Below, piece after piece: positions 17,421 to 25,904 of a stretch of DNA of 64,000 bases (position 1 is the stretch's first letter; the number at the start of each line of letters is the position of its first letter). Where the stretch lies: contig JAHBVL010000006.1 of assembly GCA_019637585.1 (NCBI GenBank), forward strand, positions 62,001 to 126,000, read 5' to 3'. This DNA is from Thermomicrobiales bacterium. GTDB taxonomy: Bacteria; Chloroflexota; Chloroflexia; Thermomicrobiales; UBA6265. The position numbers were made by a program, and so were the translations under genes. The notes below the pieces were generated by a model that had not been told where the DNA came from, ran no database searches, and saw nothing but the letters and a program-made list of their open reading frames with translations.

Positions 17421-17843
17421 TCATTCCCCCTGGCGCGCAACGGCAGTCCAAACGCCGATGTTCTGCAGACCGGGGCCGGTATACGAACCGGTGATCTCGC
17501 CTGTGCATGCGTCGATGGGGAACTCGCCGGCGCCGGCAAGGGTGATCACACGGTCGGGGTCGGACCCGATTCGGAAGCGGACCGATCGACCCGCAGCCTG
17601 GCCAACCACCGGCAATGTCGTGCCGTCTGCGAACGCAATCGACGCCGCGTCGATGGCGCCATCATCGTCGAGCGCGAATGAGAGCGTTCCCTGGAATGAC
17701 TCGCCGGCCAGCGAGCCGATCTGCGTCGCGCCGGTGAGGTCGTAGTGGCATTGTTCGAGTGAACCGAATTGGGTAGCAGTGAGCGGCGAAGATCCTGAGG
17801 AGATTTCTGGCTGTGGACCGAGGGCAGACGTCGAACGCTTCAT
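17421..17843 (-). CDS. Short paralogue C: shared beta domain without signal or Cys stalk
   Basis: A 140-residue protein that aligns with the beta domains of A and B: TLSFALDDDGAIDAASIAF, VVGQAAGRSVRF, PDRVITLAGAGEF and IGVWTAV, with a matching single Cys before the GxxxG segment. It starts MKRSTSALGP, without a recognisable signal, and ends before any Cys-rich region. ATG at 17843 has GGAGGG upstream. As first gene of the unit it may be a cytoplasmic member, a truncated copy, or exported by another route. Function unknown. Confidence 0.7.
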   Translation of the reverse strand: MKRSTSALGPQPEISSGSSPLTATQFGSLEQCHYDLTGATQIGSLAGESFQGTLSFALDDDGAIDAASIAFADGTTLPVVGQAAGRSVRFRIGSDPDRVITLAGAGEFPIDACTGEITGSYTGPGLQNIGVWTAVARQGE

Positions 17844-17955
17844 GCGACCCTCCAGATGTCTGCATGAATCGGCAACCCGACGTTTCAGATTGTCGGTGTC
17901 ACACTATCAGCCCGGCGAGCAGAAGTAAAGCGTTTTCCGTGCATTTGCCGAACGA

Positions 17956-18732
17956 CTACCTGCCCGTGAATTGCGGAGAGCGGCGCTCGGCAAACGCCCG
18001 CATCCCTTCGGTGTAATCGTCCGTGTCATCGAGCGGCACGCGAAGGCGGGAAACCACGCGGGCCGCGTCGGCGGGCGTCAGTCCTGCCGACTGATTGAGT
18101 GTCGCCTTCAACGCCCGGATGGCCAGCGGACCGCCTGAGGCGATCTCGTTGGCCAGTGCGATCGCGGTGGAGAGCACCTCGTGCGCAGGAACGACCCGGT
18201 TGGCCAGTCCCATTGATGCCGCTTCCTGCGCGGTGATGCGACGACCGGTGAAGAGGAGATCGCGGGCATGGCCCGCTCCCACGATTTCGGGCAGACGCAC
18301 CGTGGCGCCAGCCCCCGGGAAGACACCGATTTTCACCTCCGGCAGCCCGTACACGCTGTCATCGGCCATGACCCGAAGATCGCAGGCGACGGCCAGCTCG
18401 GCGCCACCTGCCAGGCAGAAACCGTGAATGGCGGCGATCACGGGCGTCGGGAATTCGGCGAGTGCATCGGAAATGGCGTTGATGCGGCGGGTGTGATCGG
18501 TTCGCTGATCCGGGGTGAGCTGCAGACGTTCCTTCAGGTCAGCGCCAGCACAGAATGCCTTGTCCCCTGCGCCGGCGAGCACCAGGCTGCGGATGGCCGG
18601 GTCGGTAGCCAGCCTGGAAAGCGCGGCGGTGAGCGCGTCGATCAGCTCGCTGTTGAGGGCATTCCGCGCCTCCGGCCGGTTGAGGGTCAGAATGGCCACG
18701 CCGTTGCGTTCGTCGAGCGTCAGGACACCCAT
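17956..18732 (-). CDS. Enoyl-CoA hydratase/isomerase family protein
   Basis: A 258-residue crotonase-fold enzyme. The CoA-binding and oxyanion-hole segments are present: AFCAGADLKER and HGFCLAGGAELAVACD. PEVKIGVFPGAGAT carries the Glu of the second conserved acidic region, as in hydratases. It would hydrate enoyl-CoA or act on a related acyl-CoA in fatty-acid or amino-acid breakdown. ATG at 18732 follows AAAGGAAAACGC; a longer frame to 18912 reads through a REP-like repeat and is rejected. It stands apart from the FAD gene by a REPIN-like repeat. Confidence 0.9.
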   Translation of the reverse strand: MGVLTLDERNGVAILTLNRPEARNALNSELIDALTAALSRLATDPAIRSLVLAGAGDKAFCAGADLKERLQLTPDQRTDHTRRINAISDALAEFPTPVIAAIHGFCLAGGAELAVACDLRVMADDSVYGLPEVKIGVFPGAGATVRLPEIVGAGHARDLLFTGRRITAQEAASMGLANRVVPAHEVLSTAIALANEIASGGPLAIRALKATLNQSAGLTPADAARVVSRLRVPLDDTDDYTEGMRAFAERRSPQFTGR

Positions 18733-18769
18733 GCGTTTTCCTTTCGGCCGGTGCGTGCGGCGATGGAGG

Positions 18770-18840
18770 GGCAAGGCAGGCCTTGCCGCTACAGATGGCG
18801 GCGCACCAACATCAGGTGTAGCGGCAAGGCCTGCCTTGCC
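18770..18840. repeat. REPIN-like exact inverted pair of the 24-bp REP-like element
   Basis: The 24-mer at 18770-18793 (starting GGCAAGGCAGG, ending GCTACA) recurs as its exact reverse complement at 18817-18840, with 23 bases between. Each 24-mer is itself palindromic in its first 18 bases. This is the inverted-doublet arrangement of REPINs. It lies between two minus-strand genes. Confidence 0.92.
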
Positions 18841-18912
18841 TTGAGAGTCTACAAACAAGAAGAACGGCGCGCCATTGGCCAGGGCGCGCCGTTTTCCGTG
18901 GATTCCCGGCAA

Positions 18913-20334
18913 CTAGGCCGGTTCGATGTTCTTGTTCATCCGGAAGATGTTGTCCGGATCGTATTGCCGCTTGATGATGCGTAGCCGGTCGGTGACGTCG
19001 TCTGTGTATGCCCGCCGCTGGACATCGGCCAGTTCGTCCTCTGTCATGAAGTTGACATACTGTCCCATCGAATTCGGTTTCATCGCATCGAAATTGGCGC
19101 GAGCCCAGGCGATGTGGGTTTCGTCCTCGGCGGGATCGGTCCAGGACGCCTGGAAGTTCACGATGTAGGAGGCATCCCGGAATCCGACCGCTGACACCGG
19201 CCCATCCGGCGCCTCGGGAATACCCCGCAGATTCGGCAGGAGCACCGACGAGAAGGGGGAGGTGAAGGTCGTGGCCGTTTGCAGCAAGGCGTCTTTGACG
19301 CCGAGGCTGAAGTCGCTCATGTAGTGCGATTTCCAGTAGTAACGACGTCCATACGGCTGACCCGAATCGAGAAATGCCTGATGCTCCTTGAATGGTTTCG
19401 GTTTGATGGTGTTGGCCAGCGGCTCTCCGAACTGTGCCACCGGCGCCAGCGCCGCCATTCCTTCATCGGCGGTTCCGGCGTAGAAACCGGCGATGCCGGC
19501 CACCGGTTTGCCATGGACTGATTCGGGCAGGAAGGGGGCCGGTGGCGCGACCCGAAGCACCAGCACATGCATCAATTCAGGGGGTGCGGTGGCGGTCAGT
19601 TCAGCGAAGTGATCCATCACTTCCGCCGCCCGCTCCATCGGCCAGAGAACCAATCCGCCTGCGATTTCCGGTCCCAGTTCCAGCGCTCTGAACTCGAACT
19701 CGGTGACGATGCCGAAGTTGCCGCCGCCTCCCCGGATCGCCCAGAAGAGATCTGGCTCGGAAACGAGACTCGCTTCTCTGATCTGCCCATCCGCCGTGAC
19801 AACGGTGGCGCGGAGCAACAGGTCGGAGGTGAAGCCAGACTGACGGCTGAGCCAGCCGAACCCACCACCGAGGGTGTAGCCGGCGACGCCGGTGGTCGAC
19901 ACGATGCCTCCCGGCACCACGAGACCGAATGGTTCGGTGGCGACGTCCACCTTGCTCCAATCGCAACCCGGTCCGATTTTGACGCGACGGGCTGGAGCGT
20001 CGACATGGATGGCATTCATGCGAGTCAGGTCGATCATCAATCCGCCATCGGTCAGCGCTGTTCCCGCGACGTTGTGCCCCGCGCCGCGCACGGAGAAGGG
20101 AATCTGCCGGTCACTGGCGAAGTCGACCGCTGCCGCCACATCTGCGGCGCTTTCGCATCGGGCGATCGCCGCAGGGCGGCGGTCGTAGTACATGCCATTC
20201 CAGATCATCCGGGATTCATCGTATCCATCATCCCCGGCGAAGAGCAGCCGGTCGCCCAGTGTCTGTCTCAGTCCTCCAAATACCTGCCGTGAAAGAACCA
20301 TCTCGCCTGTCACAGAACGCATTACCGTCGACAT
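18913..20334 (-). CDS. FAD-linked oxidoreductase, berberine-bridge/6-hydroxynicotine oxidase type
   Basis: A 473-residue flavoprotein of the PCMH/FAD_binding_4 plus BBE class. RGAGHNVAG carries the His (about residue 87) expected to bind FAD covalently. The later VVPGGIVSTTGVAGYTLGGG lacks the Cys that makes a second bond in bicovalent enzymes, so single covalent attachment, as in 6-hydroxy-D-nicotine oxidase, is likely. The C-terminal BBE segment includes IKRQYDPDNIFRMNKNI. Substrate unknown. It is divergent from an HxlR-type regulator, a common pairing for a redox-responsive oxidoreductase. Confidence 0.88.
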   Translation of the reverse strand: MSTVMRSVTGEMVLSRQVFGGLRQTLGDRLLFAGDDGYDESRMIWNGMYYDRRPAAIARCESAADVAAAVDFASDRQIPFSVRGAGHNVAGTALTDGGLMIDLTRMNAIHVDAPARRVKIGPGCDWSKVDVATEPFGLVVPGGIVSTTGVAGYTLGGGFGWLSRQSGFTSDLLLRATVVTADGQIREASLVSEPDLFWAIRGGGGNFGIVTEFEFRALELGPEIAGGLVLWPMERAAEVMDHFAELTATAPPELMHVLVLRVAPPAPFLPESVHGKPVAGIAGFYAGTADEGMAALAPVAQFGEPLANTIKPKPFKEHQAFLDSGQPYGRRYYWKSHYMSDFSLGVKDALLQTATTFTSPFSSVLLPNLRGIPEAPDGPVSAVGFRDASYIVNFQASWTDPAEDETHIAWARANFDAMKPNSMGQYVNFMTEDELADVQRRAYTDDVTDRLRIIKRQYDPDNIFRMNKNIEPA

Positions 20335-20555
20335 CCAACTACTCCTTAACCCTTGGAACCACTATCGGCGACCGTTCGCCGTTGCCCATGGTGCCCATCA
20401 GCGCGGGGGGGCCACAAGTACGGAATCTGGAGTTGCGGCCGTGATACCATCGCTGTGATTCCGCATCAGACATGGCGTTTCAGGCGTGCGACTCCTGGGG
20501 CGGCGTGCGGATTTGCCCGTTTTCTCCCGGCATTGCATCGTTGTCGAGGGCATCC

Positions 20556-21311
20556 ATGACAGATTCAGAAAATGAAGTGTTGACGCGAAAATCGGGGTAT
20601 GGGCAGTTTTGCCCGGTCTCCATTGCCGCCGAAGTTCTGGCCGAAAAATGGACATTGCTCGTGCTGCGGGAGCTTCTGGCGGGAAGCAGCAGATTCAACG
20701 ATATCCAACGGGGCGTGCCGCTCATGTCGGCGACGTTGTTGTCGCAGCGGTTGCGGACATTGGAGCACTGGGGATTGATCGAGCGAATTCAGGAGCCCGG
20801 CGCGCGCGGGCATTCCTACTGCCTCACCGAAGCAGGCATGGCGCTGGGACCGATCATCGACAACATCGGCGTCTGGGGTCTGAAGTACATGCGCCAGACC
20901 ACATTCGCCGACCAGAATCTCGATCCGTCCCTGCTGATGTGGGACATGCGCCGGTGGATTCGACCGGAGAGCTTCCCCTGCGACCGCGCGGTGATCATGA
21001 TCACGGTGATCGACGTACAAAAGCGGATGCGAAACTACTGGCTGGTCAAAGACACCGACGAAGCAGTGCTCGATCTCTGCCTGGAAGATCCGGGATTCGA
21101 TGTCGATCTGACCATCACGTCTGATATCGAAACACTGACCCGGGTCTGGATGGGCGACATGCCGCTCGATTCGGCGTTGCGCAACAGGACGATCCAGTGT
21201 GAGGGCTCGGCGGTGCTGCGGATGAGCGTCTACGACTGGATCGGGTTGAACCCGTTTGCCCATCCGTCGTCGGTGCGGCCAAAGATCACGCCGGGGAGGG
21301 TCCGCGTGTGA
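20556..21311 (+). CDS. HxlR-family transcriptional regulator with C-terminal SCP2-like domain
   Basis: A 251-residue regulator. The winged-helix HxlR domain (about residues 15-110) has CPVSIAAEVLAEKWTLLVLREL, FNDIQRGVPLMSATLLSQRL and LEHWGLIER. The remaining ~130 residues (about 125-235) resemble the sterol-carrier-like domain found in longer HxlR proteins. ATG at 20556 has GAGGG just upstream; a frame from 20472 has no such site. It is divergent from the FAD oxidoreductase (220 bases between), which it probably controls, and overlaps the next gene by GTGA. Confidence 0.88.
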   Translation: MTDSENEVLTRKSGYGQFCPVSIAAEVLAEKWTLLVLRELLAGSSRFNDIQRGVPLMSATLLSQRLRTLEHWGLIERIQEPGARGHSYCLTEAGMALGPIIDNIGVWGLKYMRQTTFADQNLDPSLLMWDMRRWIRPESFPCDRAVIMITVIDVQKRMRNYWLVKDTDEAVLDLCLEDPGFDVDLTITSDIETLTRVWMGDMPLDSALRNRTIQCEGSAVLRMSVYDWIGLNPFAHPSSVRPKITPGRVRV

Positions 21312-21955
21312 CCGGCGACATGAATCAGCCCACCATGGCCGACCGCTTGGCGCAGATGACAGTCGGCGAACTCCACCGGGTCAACGGCGCCATCGAAGTG
21401 GTCGACTATGACCCTGCCTGGCCGGCGATGTTCGGCTGGCACCGGGAGAGGATCGTCGATGCGCTGGGCGATCGCGTCGTGATGATCGAGCATGTAGGTT
21501 CGACGTCGGTACCTGGGCTGGCGGCCAAACCCAGAATCGACATCCTGCTGGTCGTTCCCGATTCCGGCAACGAGGAGGAGTACATCCCGGCGCTCGAATC
21601 CGCTGGCTACGTTCTGCGCATCCGGGAGCCGGAGTGGTACGAACACCGGGTGATGGTCAGGAACGACCAGCAGGTGAATGTCCACATCTTTTCGCCGGGA
21701 TGCGTCGAGATCGACCGGATGATCGGGTTCAGGGACTGGCTGCGAACCCATCCGGACGACCTCCAGCGATACCAGGATGCCAAACGGAGCCTGGCGGCGC
21801 GGAACTGGGAGTTCGTGCAGGAGTACGCCGACGCCAAAACCGAGGTCGTCGAAGCGATCATCGCCAGGGCGTTGGAGAACGCGGGGCGTGCATCTGGCCC
21901 GGATTCTGCGGGTGGCCGAGCTGACGACGAACCGAACCGGAGGACGGACCGATGA
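21308..21955 (+). CDS. GrpB family protein (UPF0157)
   Basis: A 215-residue protein with the GrpB signature HVGSTSVPGLAAKPRIDI and the opening VVDYDPAWPAMF, which put it in the nucleotidyltransferase-like UPF0157 family, of unsettled function. GTG at 21308 overlaps the HxlR stop and follows GGGGAGGG at 7 bases; ATG at 21320 is an alternative. The C-terminal ~25 residues are charged and probably disordered. It overlaps the next small gene by ATGA, forming a three-gene unit. Confidence 0.9.
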   Translation: MTGDMNQPTMADRLAQMTVGELHRVNGAIEVVDYDPAWPAMFGWHRERIVDALGDRVVMIEHVGSTSVPGLAAKPRIDILLVVPDSGNEEEYIPALESAGYVLRIREPEWYEHRVMVRNDQQVNVHIFSPGCVEIDRMIGFRDWLRTHPDDLQRYQDAKRSLAARNWEFVQEYADAKTEVVEAIIARALENAGRASGPDSAGGRADDEPNRRTDR

Positions 21956-22125
21956 AGAAACCGCAATCGATCGAACCATCCATGTGGATAGCGATCGGCG
22001 TGGCGCTTGGTGCAGGAATCGGCGTGATGATCGATCAACTGGCGATTGGCGCGGCCATTGGTGTCGCGATCGGTGCGGCATTGATGAGCATGGAATCGCG
22101 GAAACAGGGGGGCGACGAGTCGTAG
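21952..22125 (+). CDS. 57-residue glycine-zipper membrane peptide
   Basis: ATG at 21952 overlaps the GrpB stop (ATGA), and the frame ends with TAG at 22123. The peptide has a Lys/Glu start (MKKPQSIEPS), a central stretch of alternating Gly/Ala/Ile (IAIGVALGAGIGVMI and AIGAAIGVAIGAALM) and a charged tail (KQGGDES). This fits a glycine-zipper transmembrane hairpin. Translational coupling and composition support it; family unknown. Confidence 0.6.
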   Translation: MKKPQSIEPSMWIAIGVALGAGIGVMIDQLAIGAAIGVAIGAALMSMESRKQGGDES

Positions 22126-22133
22126 CCATCGCA

Positions 22134-23063
22134 TCAGACTGGATCGATCAACGTTGGTGATGGATCGGACCGGGCCGATGGCCGGCCGCGCGACAAGACC
22201 CAGATCGACCCCATCAGCATGGCGCCGCCGATCCAGCCGATCGAACTCAGGCGCTCCTCGAAGAAAATCCAGGCCAGCACTGCCGCGATAAACGGTTCCA
22301 GCATCGTGACGATGGTGGCGATCGATGCCGGCACCGACGCCAGCCCCTCCTGAAAGAGGAGGTAGGCGACCGAGGAGGGGACGATTCCCAGAAATGCCAC
22401 CCAGAACCATGCCTGCGCTGGTTGATCGAATGACACACCGCGACTGAGCGCGACCGGCGTGATGGCCAGCGCTCCGACCGGGAAACCGATTGCCAAAGGT
22501 TGCAGAGGATGGACGCGTCCGGCCAGTGAGCGCATGCCGAGTGCGTGGAGCGCCAGCAATGCCGCGCAGAGGAGAGCAAAACCCACTCCAGCCAGGGTGT
22601 CGTCGCCGGAATTCGGTTTGCCGATGAGGAGGGCCACGCCGACGATGGCGCCGATGAGGGCGCCGAGCAGGCGCCGGGTCATCGGTTCACGCAACACCAG
22701 GGTGGAGAGGAGCGCCACGATCACCGGCGAGCCGCAAAGGGAGACGAGGGTGGCGGTCGTCACGCCGACGCGATCGACCGCCGCCAGATAGAGCCACTGA
22801 TAGGAGATCAGAACCACGCCATAGACAACCATCATGGTCTGGTCGTGCCGGTGGGCCGTGAACAGCCTGCGGCCGAGCGCTATCCAGGCTGCCAGGATGC
22901 AGACCGGCGACGCGGCAATCGCCCGCAACCAGCTGATCGAAACAGCATCGAACTCACTGATGTCCGTGATGTGTTTGGAAACCGGTCCGATGGTGCCCCA
23001 GAGCACTCCAGTGAGCACCAGGAGAACCATCCCGTACGCCGCACTGCTTCGCCGTTCGCTCAT
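22134..23063 (-). CDS. EamA/DMT-superfamily transporter
   Basis: A 309-residue membrane protein with about ten helices in two EamA repeats: first LLVLTGVLWGTIGPVSKHI, second beginning near LAGVGFALLCAALLALHA, with the typical FQEGLASVPASIATIVTMLEP and the end of the last repeat IFFEERLSSIGWIGGAMLM. It probably exports a small metabolite; substrate unknown. ATG at 23063 is chosen; the longer frame to 23153 would overlap the divergent acyl-CoA dehydrogenase start at 23127. Confidence 0.9.
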   Translation of the reverse strand: MSERRSSAAYGMVLLVLTGVLWGTIGPVSKHITDISEFDAVSISWLRAIAASPVCILAAWIALGRRLFTAHRHDQTMMVVYGVVLISYQWLYLAAVDRVGVTTATLVSLCGSPVIVALLSTLVLREPMTRRLLGALIGAIVGVALLIGKPNSGDDTLAGVGFALLCAALLALHALGMRSLAGRVHPLQPLAIGFPVGALAITPVALSRGVSFDQPAQAWFWVAFLGIVPSSVAYLLFQEGLASVPASIATIVTMLEPFIAAVLAWIFFEERLSSIGWIGGAMLMGSIWVLSRGRPSARSDPSPTLIDPV

Positions 23064-23126
23064 CGACTCTGTCAGAATCCTCACCAGGGTGAATCGACCC
23101 ACAACGCCAGACGTGGAGGAGAGTCG

Positions 23127-24299
23127 ATGGATGACGTACTCACCGGGCCGCAATCGTATCCTGAGCTGAGGGCGAGTGTCCGGCGGCTGTGCGAGGACTT
23201 CCCGGACGACTACTGGCGAGCGTGCGACCGGGACCGGCGATACCCTGCCGAGTTCGTCGCAACGATGACCGAGTCACGACTGCTGGCGGCGCTGATCCCG
23301 GTTGAGTTTGGTGGACTGGGACTGTCCCTCCTCGAAGCCAGCATCATCCTGGAAGAAGTCAATCGATCGGGCGGCAACGCGGCCGCCTGCCATGCCCAGA
23401 TGTACATCATGGGCGCGCTCTTGCGCCATGGCAGCGCGGCACAGCATGCCCGCTGGCTTCCGGCGATCGCCAGAGGGGAGCTGCGGTTGCAGGCGTTTTC
23501 GGTGACCGAAGACGAAGCGGGATCGGATACGACGGCGATCAAAACCGAAGCGATACGAGATGGCGACGACTATGTCGTCAACGGCCACAAGAGCTGGACG
23601 AGCCGCGTCGAAGAATCGGATTTACTCCTGCTACTGGCCAGAACGCAACCTGAAACGGCGGCGAACCGGCGTGGGGAAGGACTCAGCCTCTTTCTCGTCG
23701 ACCTGGCGGACGCGCGCAAACAGGGCGCTATCGAGATCGCGCCAGTTCGGACGATGCTCAACTACGCCACCTATCAGATCACCTATCGGGATCTTCGCGT
23801 GCCTGCTGTGAATCTCATCGGCGCCGAAGGGCGGGGATTCAGGCATGCACTCGACGGAATGAATGCCGAACGGGTGCTCCTGGCGGCCGAAGCGATAGGG
23901 GACGGCTATTGGTTCGTGGAACGAGCCAGCCGCTACGCGACAAAGCGACAGGTGTTCGGCCGGCCGATTGGCGCCAATCAGGGTATTCAGTTCCCCATTG
24001 CGCGGGCGTACGCGGCGGTTCGGGCGGCCGACGAGATGCGAACCGTTGCGGCGCGTCTGGCCGCTGCGAATCAGCCATTCGGGGCCGAAGCGGGGATGGC
24101 CAAGCTGCTGGCGTCCGAAGCGAGCTGGCAGGCGGCCAATGCCTGTCTCGACACGCATGGCGGATATGGGTTCGTCGATGCCTATGACGTCGAGCGGAAG
24201 TTTCGGGAGACTCGCCTCTATCAGGTCGCGCCGGTGAGCAACAACCTGGTGCTCTCGCATCTCGCCCAGCACGTTCTGGGGTTGCCGAGGAGCTACTGA
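23127..24299 (+). CDS. Acyl-CoA dehydrogenase
   Basis: A 390-residue flavoenzyme that oxidises acyl-CoA to enoyl-CoA. Conserved segments are LQAFSVTEDEAGSDTTAI (FAD/substrate region), GHKSWTSRVEESD, RATKRQVFGRPI-like ATKRQVFGRPIGANQ and CLDTHGGYGFVDAYDVERKFRE. The last carries the acidic region near the active site. ATG at 23127 follows GGAGGAGAG; a much longer open frame back to 22545 is an antisense reading of the EamA gene. Together with the enoyl-CoA hydratase 4 kb away it fits acyl-CoA breakdown. Confidence 0.93.
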   Translation: MDDVLTGPQSYPELRASVRRLCEDFPDDYWRACDRDRRYPAEFVATMTESRLLAALIPVEFGGLGLSLLEASIILEEVNRSGGNAAACHAQMYIMGALLRHGSAAQHARWLPAIARGELRLQAFSVTEDEAGSDTTAIKTEAIRDGDDYVVNGHKSWTSRVEESDLLLLLARTQPETAANRRGEGLSLFLVDLADARKQGAIEIAPVRTMLNYATYQITYRDLRVPAVNLIGAEGRGFRHALDGMNAERVLLAAEAIGDGYWFVERASRYATKRQVFGRPIGANQGIQFPIARAYAAVRAADEMRTVAARLAAANQPFGAEAGMAKLLASEASWQAANACLDTHGGYGFVDAYDVERKFRETRLYQVAPVSNNLVLSHLAQHVLGLPRSY

Positions 24300-24309
24300 C
24301 CTGTCTGCC

Positions 24310-25614
24310 GTGACGCAGAGATCGGGCGCCTCTGGTGGCGTCTGGCGGATGTACGCCGGCGCTTCGGTGATTCTGTCGGTCGTGCTCGGGTTTGGGCTTG
24401 GCGCTGGTCTCTTTGTCGAACGGGGCCGAGGCGACCGCGTCGAGCTTGCCTGGATCGCCAGTGCGCAGGTTCATGGACACGCGCAGCTCTTCGGATTCGC
24501 GGTGCTGATGGTCATCGGTGTCGCGCTTCACTTCCTGCCCCGGCTGGCCGGTGGATCCTCCGTCAGCTCGCGAGCGGGGAGCGTGGCGCTGGGACTGTTG
24601 GCCGGCGGCATTCTTCTGCGAACTGCCGCCGCGCTCTTGCTGGCGAACAGCTCCATATCGAACCGGACCGAACGGCTGCAATGGCTGCTGTTGGCGGCCG
24701 TAGTGCTCGAGCTGGCCGGCGTCGTGACGGCGGGGATGGCGATCGGTCGCGCGCTCGATCTCGGCCGGTCCAGGCGTCGCGATGCGTTCGCCGCCATTCT
24801 TCCCCTTGCCTTCATTGCAATCGCGTCGCTCGTGCTGGCGTTGCTGATCGATGCGTATGCCGCCGGCCGCATGATCGGCACGCCATTCCGGGTCATGCCG
24901 GCTCGGGAGGTCGAGCTCTCCCAGTTCCTCATCCAGTATGGAACCCTCCTGGCCATCAGCGTCGCGATGTCGGCGCGACTCTTTCCCCTCTACATCCGCA
25001 CACCACTCATCAGCAAGAACGCGGTGACCATCGTCGCTGCGCTTCTGGCTGGGGGGCTTGTGGCGGGTGGAACCGGCATCTGGACCGCATCCGGCTGGGT
25101 GGAGGCGACCGGCCGGGGACTGCTCTGCGCTGCCGCCATGGTGGCGATCTGGAAACTGGGTTTGTTGCGCCGCCGCCGGCCTTTGCCTCGACAACAACGT
25201 CCCACCATTGCCGAACCATTGCAGTGGTTTGTCGCGACGGCATATGCCTGGTTGGTCGTTGCCCTGATCACTGGTTGGGTAGGCGCGCTGGGCGCCGCTG
25301 GCGTCGTCGACGTGACGGTTCCCTCGTCGATGTCACGCCACGCATTTGGCGCCGGATTCGTCACCCTCCTGATTCTGGGAGTCGGTCAGTCGCTCCTGCC
25401 GGGGTTCGCCAAAACGACTCTCCGGAGCACTTTTCTGGCGTGGATTTTGTTGGTTCTGGGCAATATTGGAGCGCTTTTCCGCTTCGTGGCCGCGTCGGGA
25501 TGGGTGTCTGAAGCACCGGCGGACTGGTTCGGCGGCGTCGCCGGCATCGCGGGTATTGCAGCACTGCTTCTCTTTGCCTGGAACTGCCGGATTTTTCACC
25601 GATTCTCATCGTGA
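24310..25614 (+). CDS. Polytopic membrane protein, NnrS-like/haem-copper-oxidase-like
   Basis: A 434-residue protein with about twelve transmembrane helices. AQVHGHAQLFGFAVLMVIGV and HFLPRL in the N-terminal third, and SRHAFGAGFVTLLILGVGQ with SLLPGF in the C-terminal third, hold intramembrane His residues in the spacing seen in NnrS proteins (linked to nitric oxide/nitrosative stress) and in subunit-I-like haem proteins. The NnrS assignment is tentative. GTG at 24310 begins 10 bases after the acyl-CoA dehydrogenase gene; ATG at 24349 is an alternative start. Confidence 0.6.
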   Translation: MTQRSGASGGVWRMYAGASVILSVVLGFGLGAGLFVERGRGDRVELAWIASAQVHGHAQLFGFAVLMVIGVALHFLPRLAGGSSVSSRAGSVALGLLAGGILLRTAAALLLANSSISNRTERLQWLLLAAVVLELAGVVTAGMAIGRALDLGRSRRRDAFAAILPLAFIAIASLVLALLIDAYAAGRMIGTPFRVMPAREVELSQFLIQYGTLLAISVAMSARLFPLYIRTPLISKNAVTIVAALLAGGLVAGGTGIWTASGWVEATGRGLLCAAAMVAIWKLGLLRRRRPLPRQQRPTIAEPLQWFVATAYAWLVVALITGWVGALGAAGVVDVTVPSSMSRHAFGAGFVTLLILGVGQSLLPGFAKTTLRSTFLAWILLVLGNIGALFRFVAASGWVSEAPADWFGGVAGIAGIAALLLFAWNCRIFHRFSS

Positions 25615-25736
25615 TTCTTCAGAAGCAAAGCGTACGTACGCATTGATGATCGCCACACCGGGATGTCGAAGACCGTTCTGTCGCTCGTTTCATCACGGCA
25701 CGGACGCGGCTCGGAGCGTCGTCTGAAGCGGCTCGC

Positions 25737-25765
25737 TTGACTCCTGTTTCGCCGCTCTCTACTGT
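25737..25765 (+). promoter_or_regulatory. Candidate sigma70-like promoter for the secreted repeat protein
   Basis: TTGACT (25737-25742) and TACTGT (25760-25765) are spaced by 17 bases, about 140 bases before the start at 25905. The rest of 25615-25904 shows no gene that I can support. Confidence 0.45.
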
Positions 25766-25904
25766 AGGGACAGTGGCATCCCTCGGACATACATTTGTCG
25801 GCCAGCGAATCATTGGCTGATAGCAAAACCCCTACATGCGAGGCAGTGCCACCGGTTCCGGTTCCGCTCAACCGGCGACGAGAATCGCTCGCATGGGAGG
25901 CTGC

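Noticed and set aside
22545-23126. Extended N-terminus of the acyl-CoA dehydrogenase
   Set aside because: The extra part is an antisense reading of the EamA gene; ATG 23127 has GGAGGAGAG and gives the normal family length.
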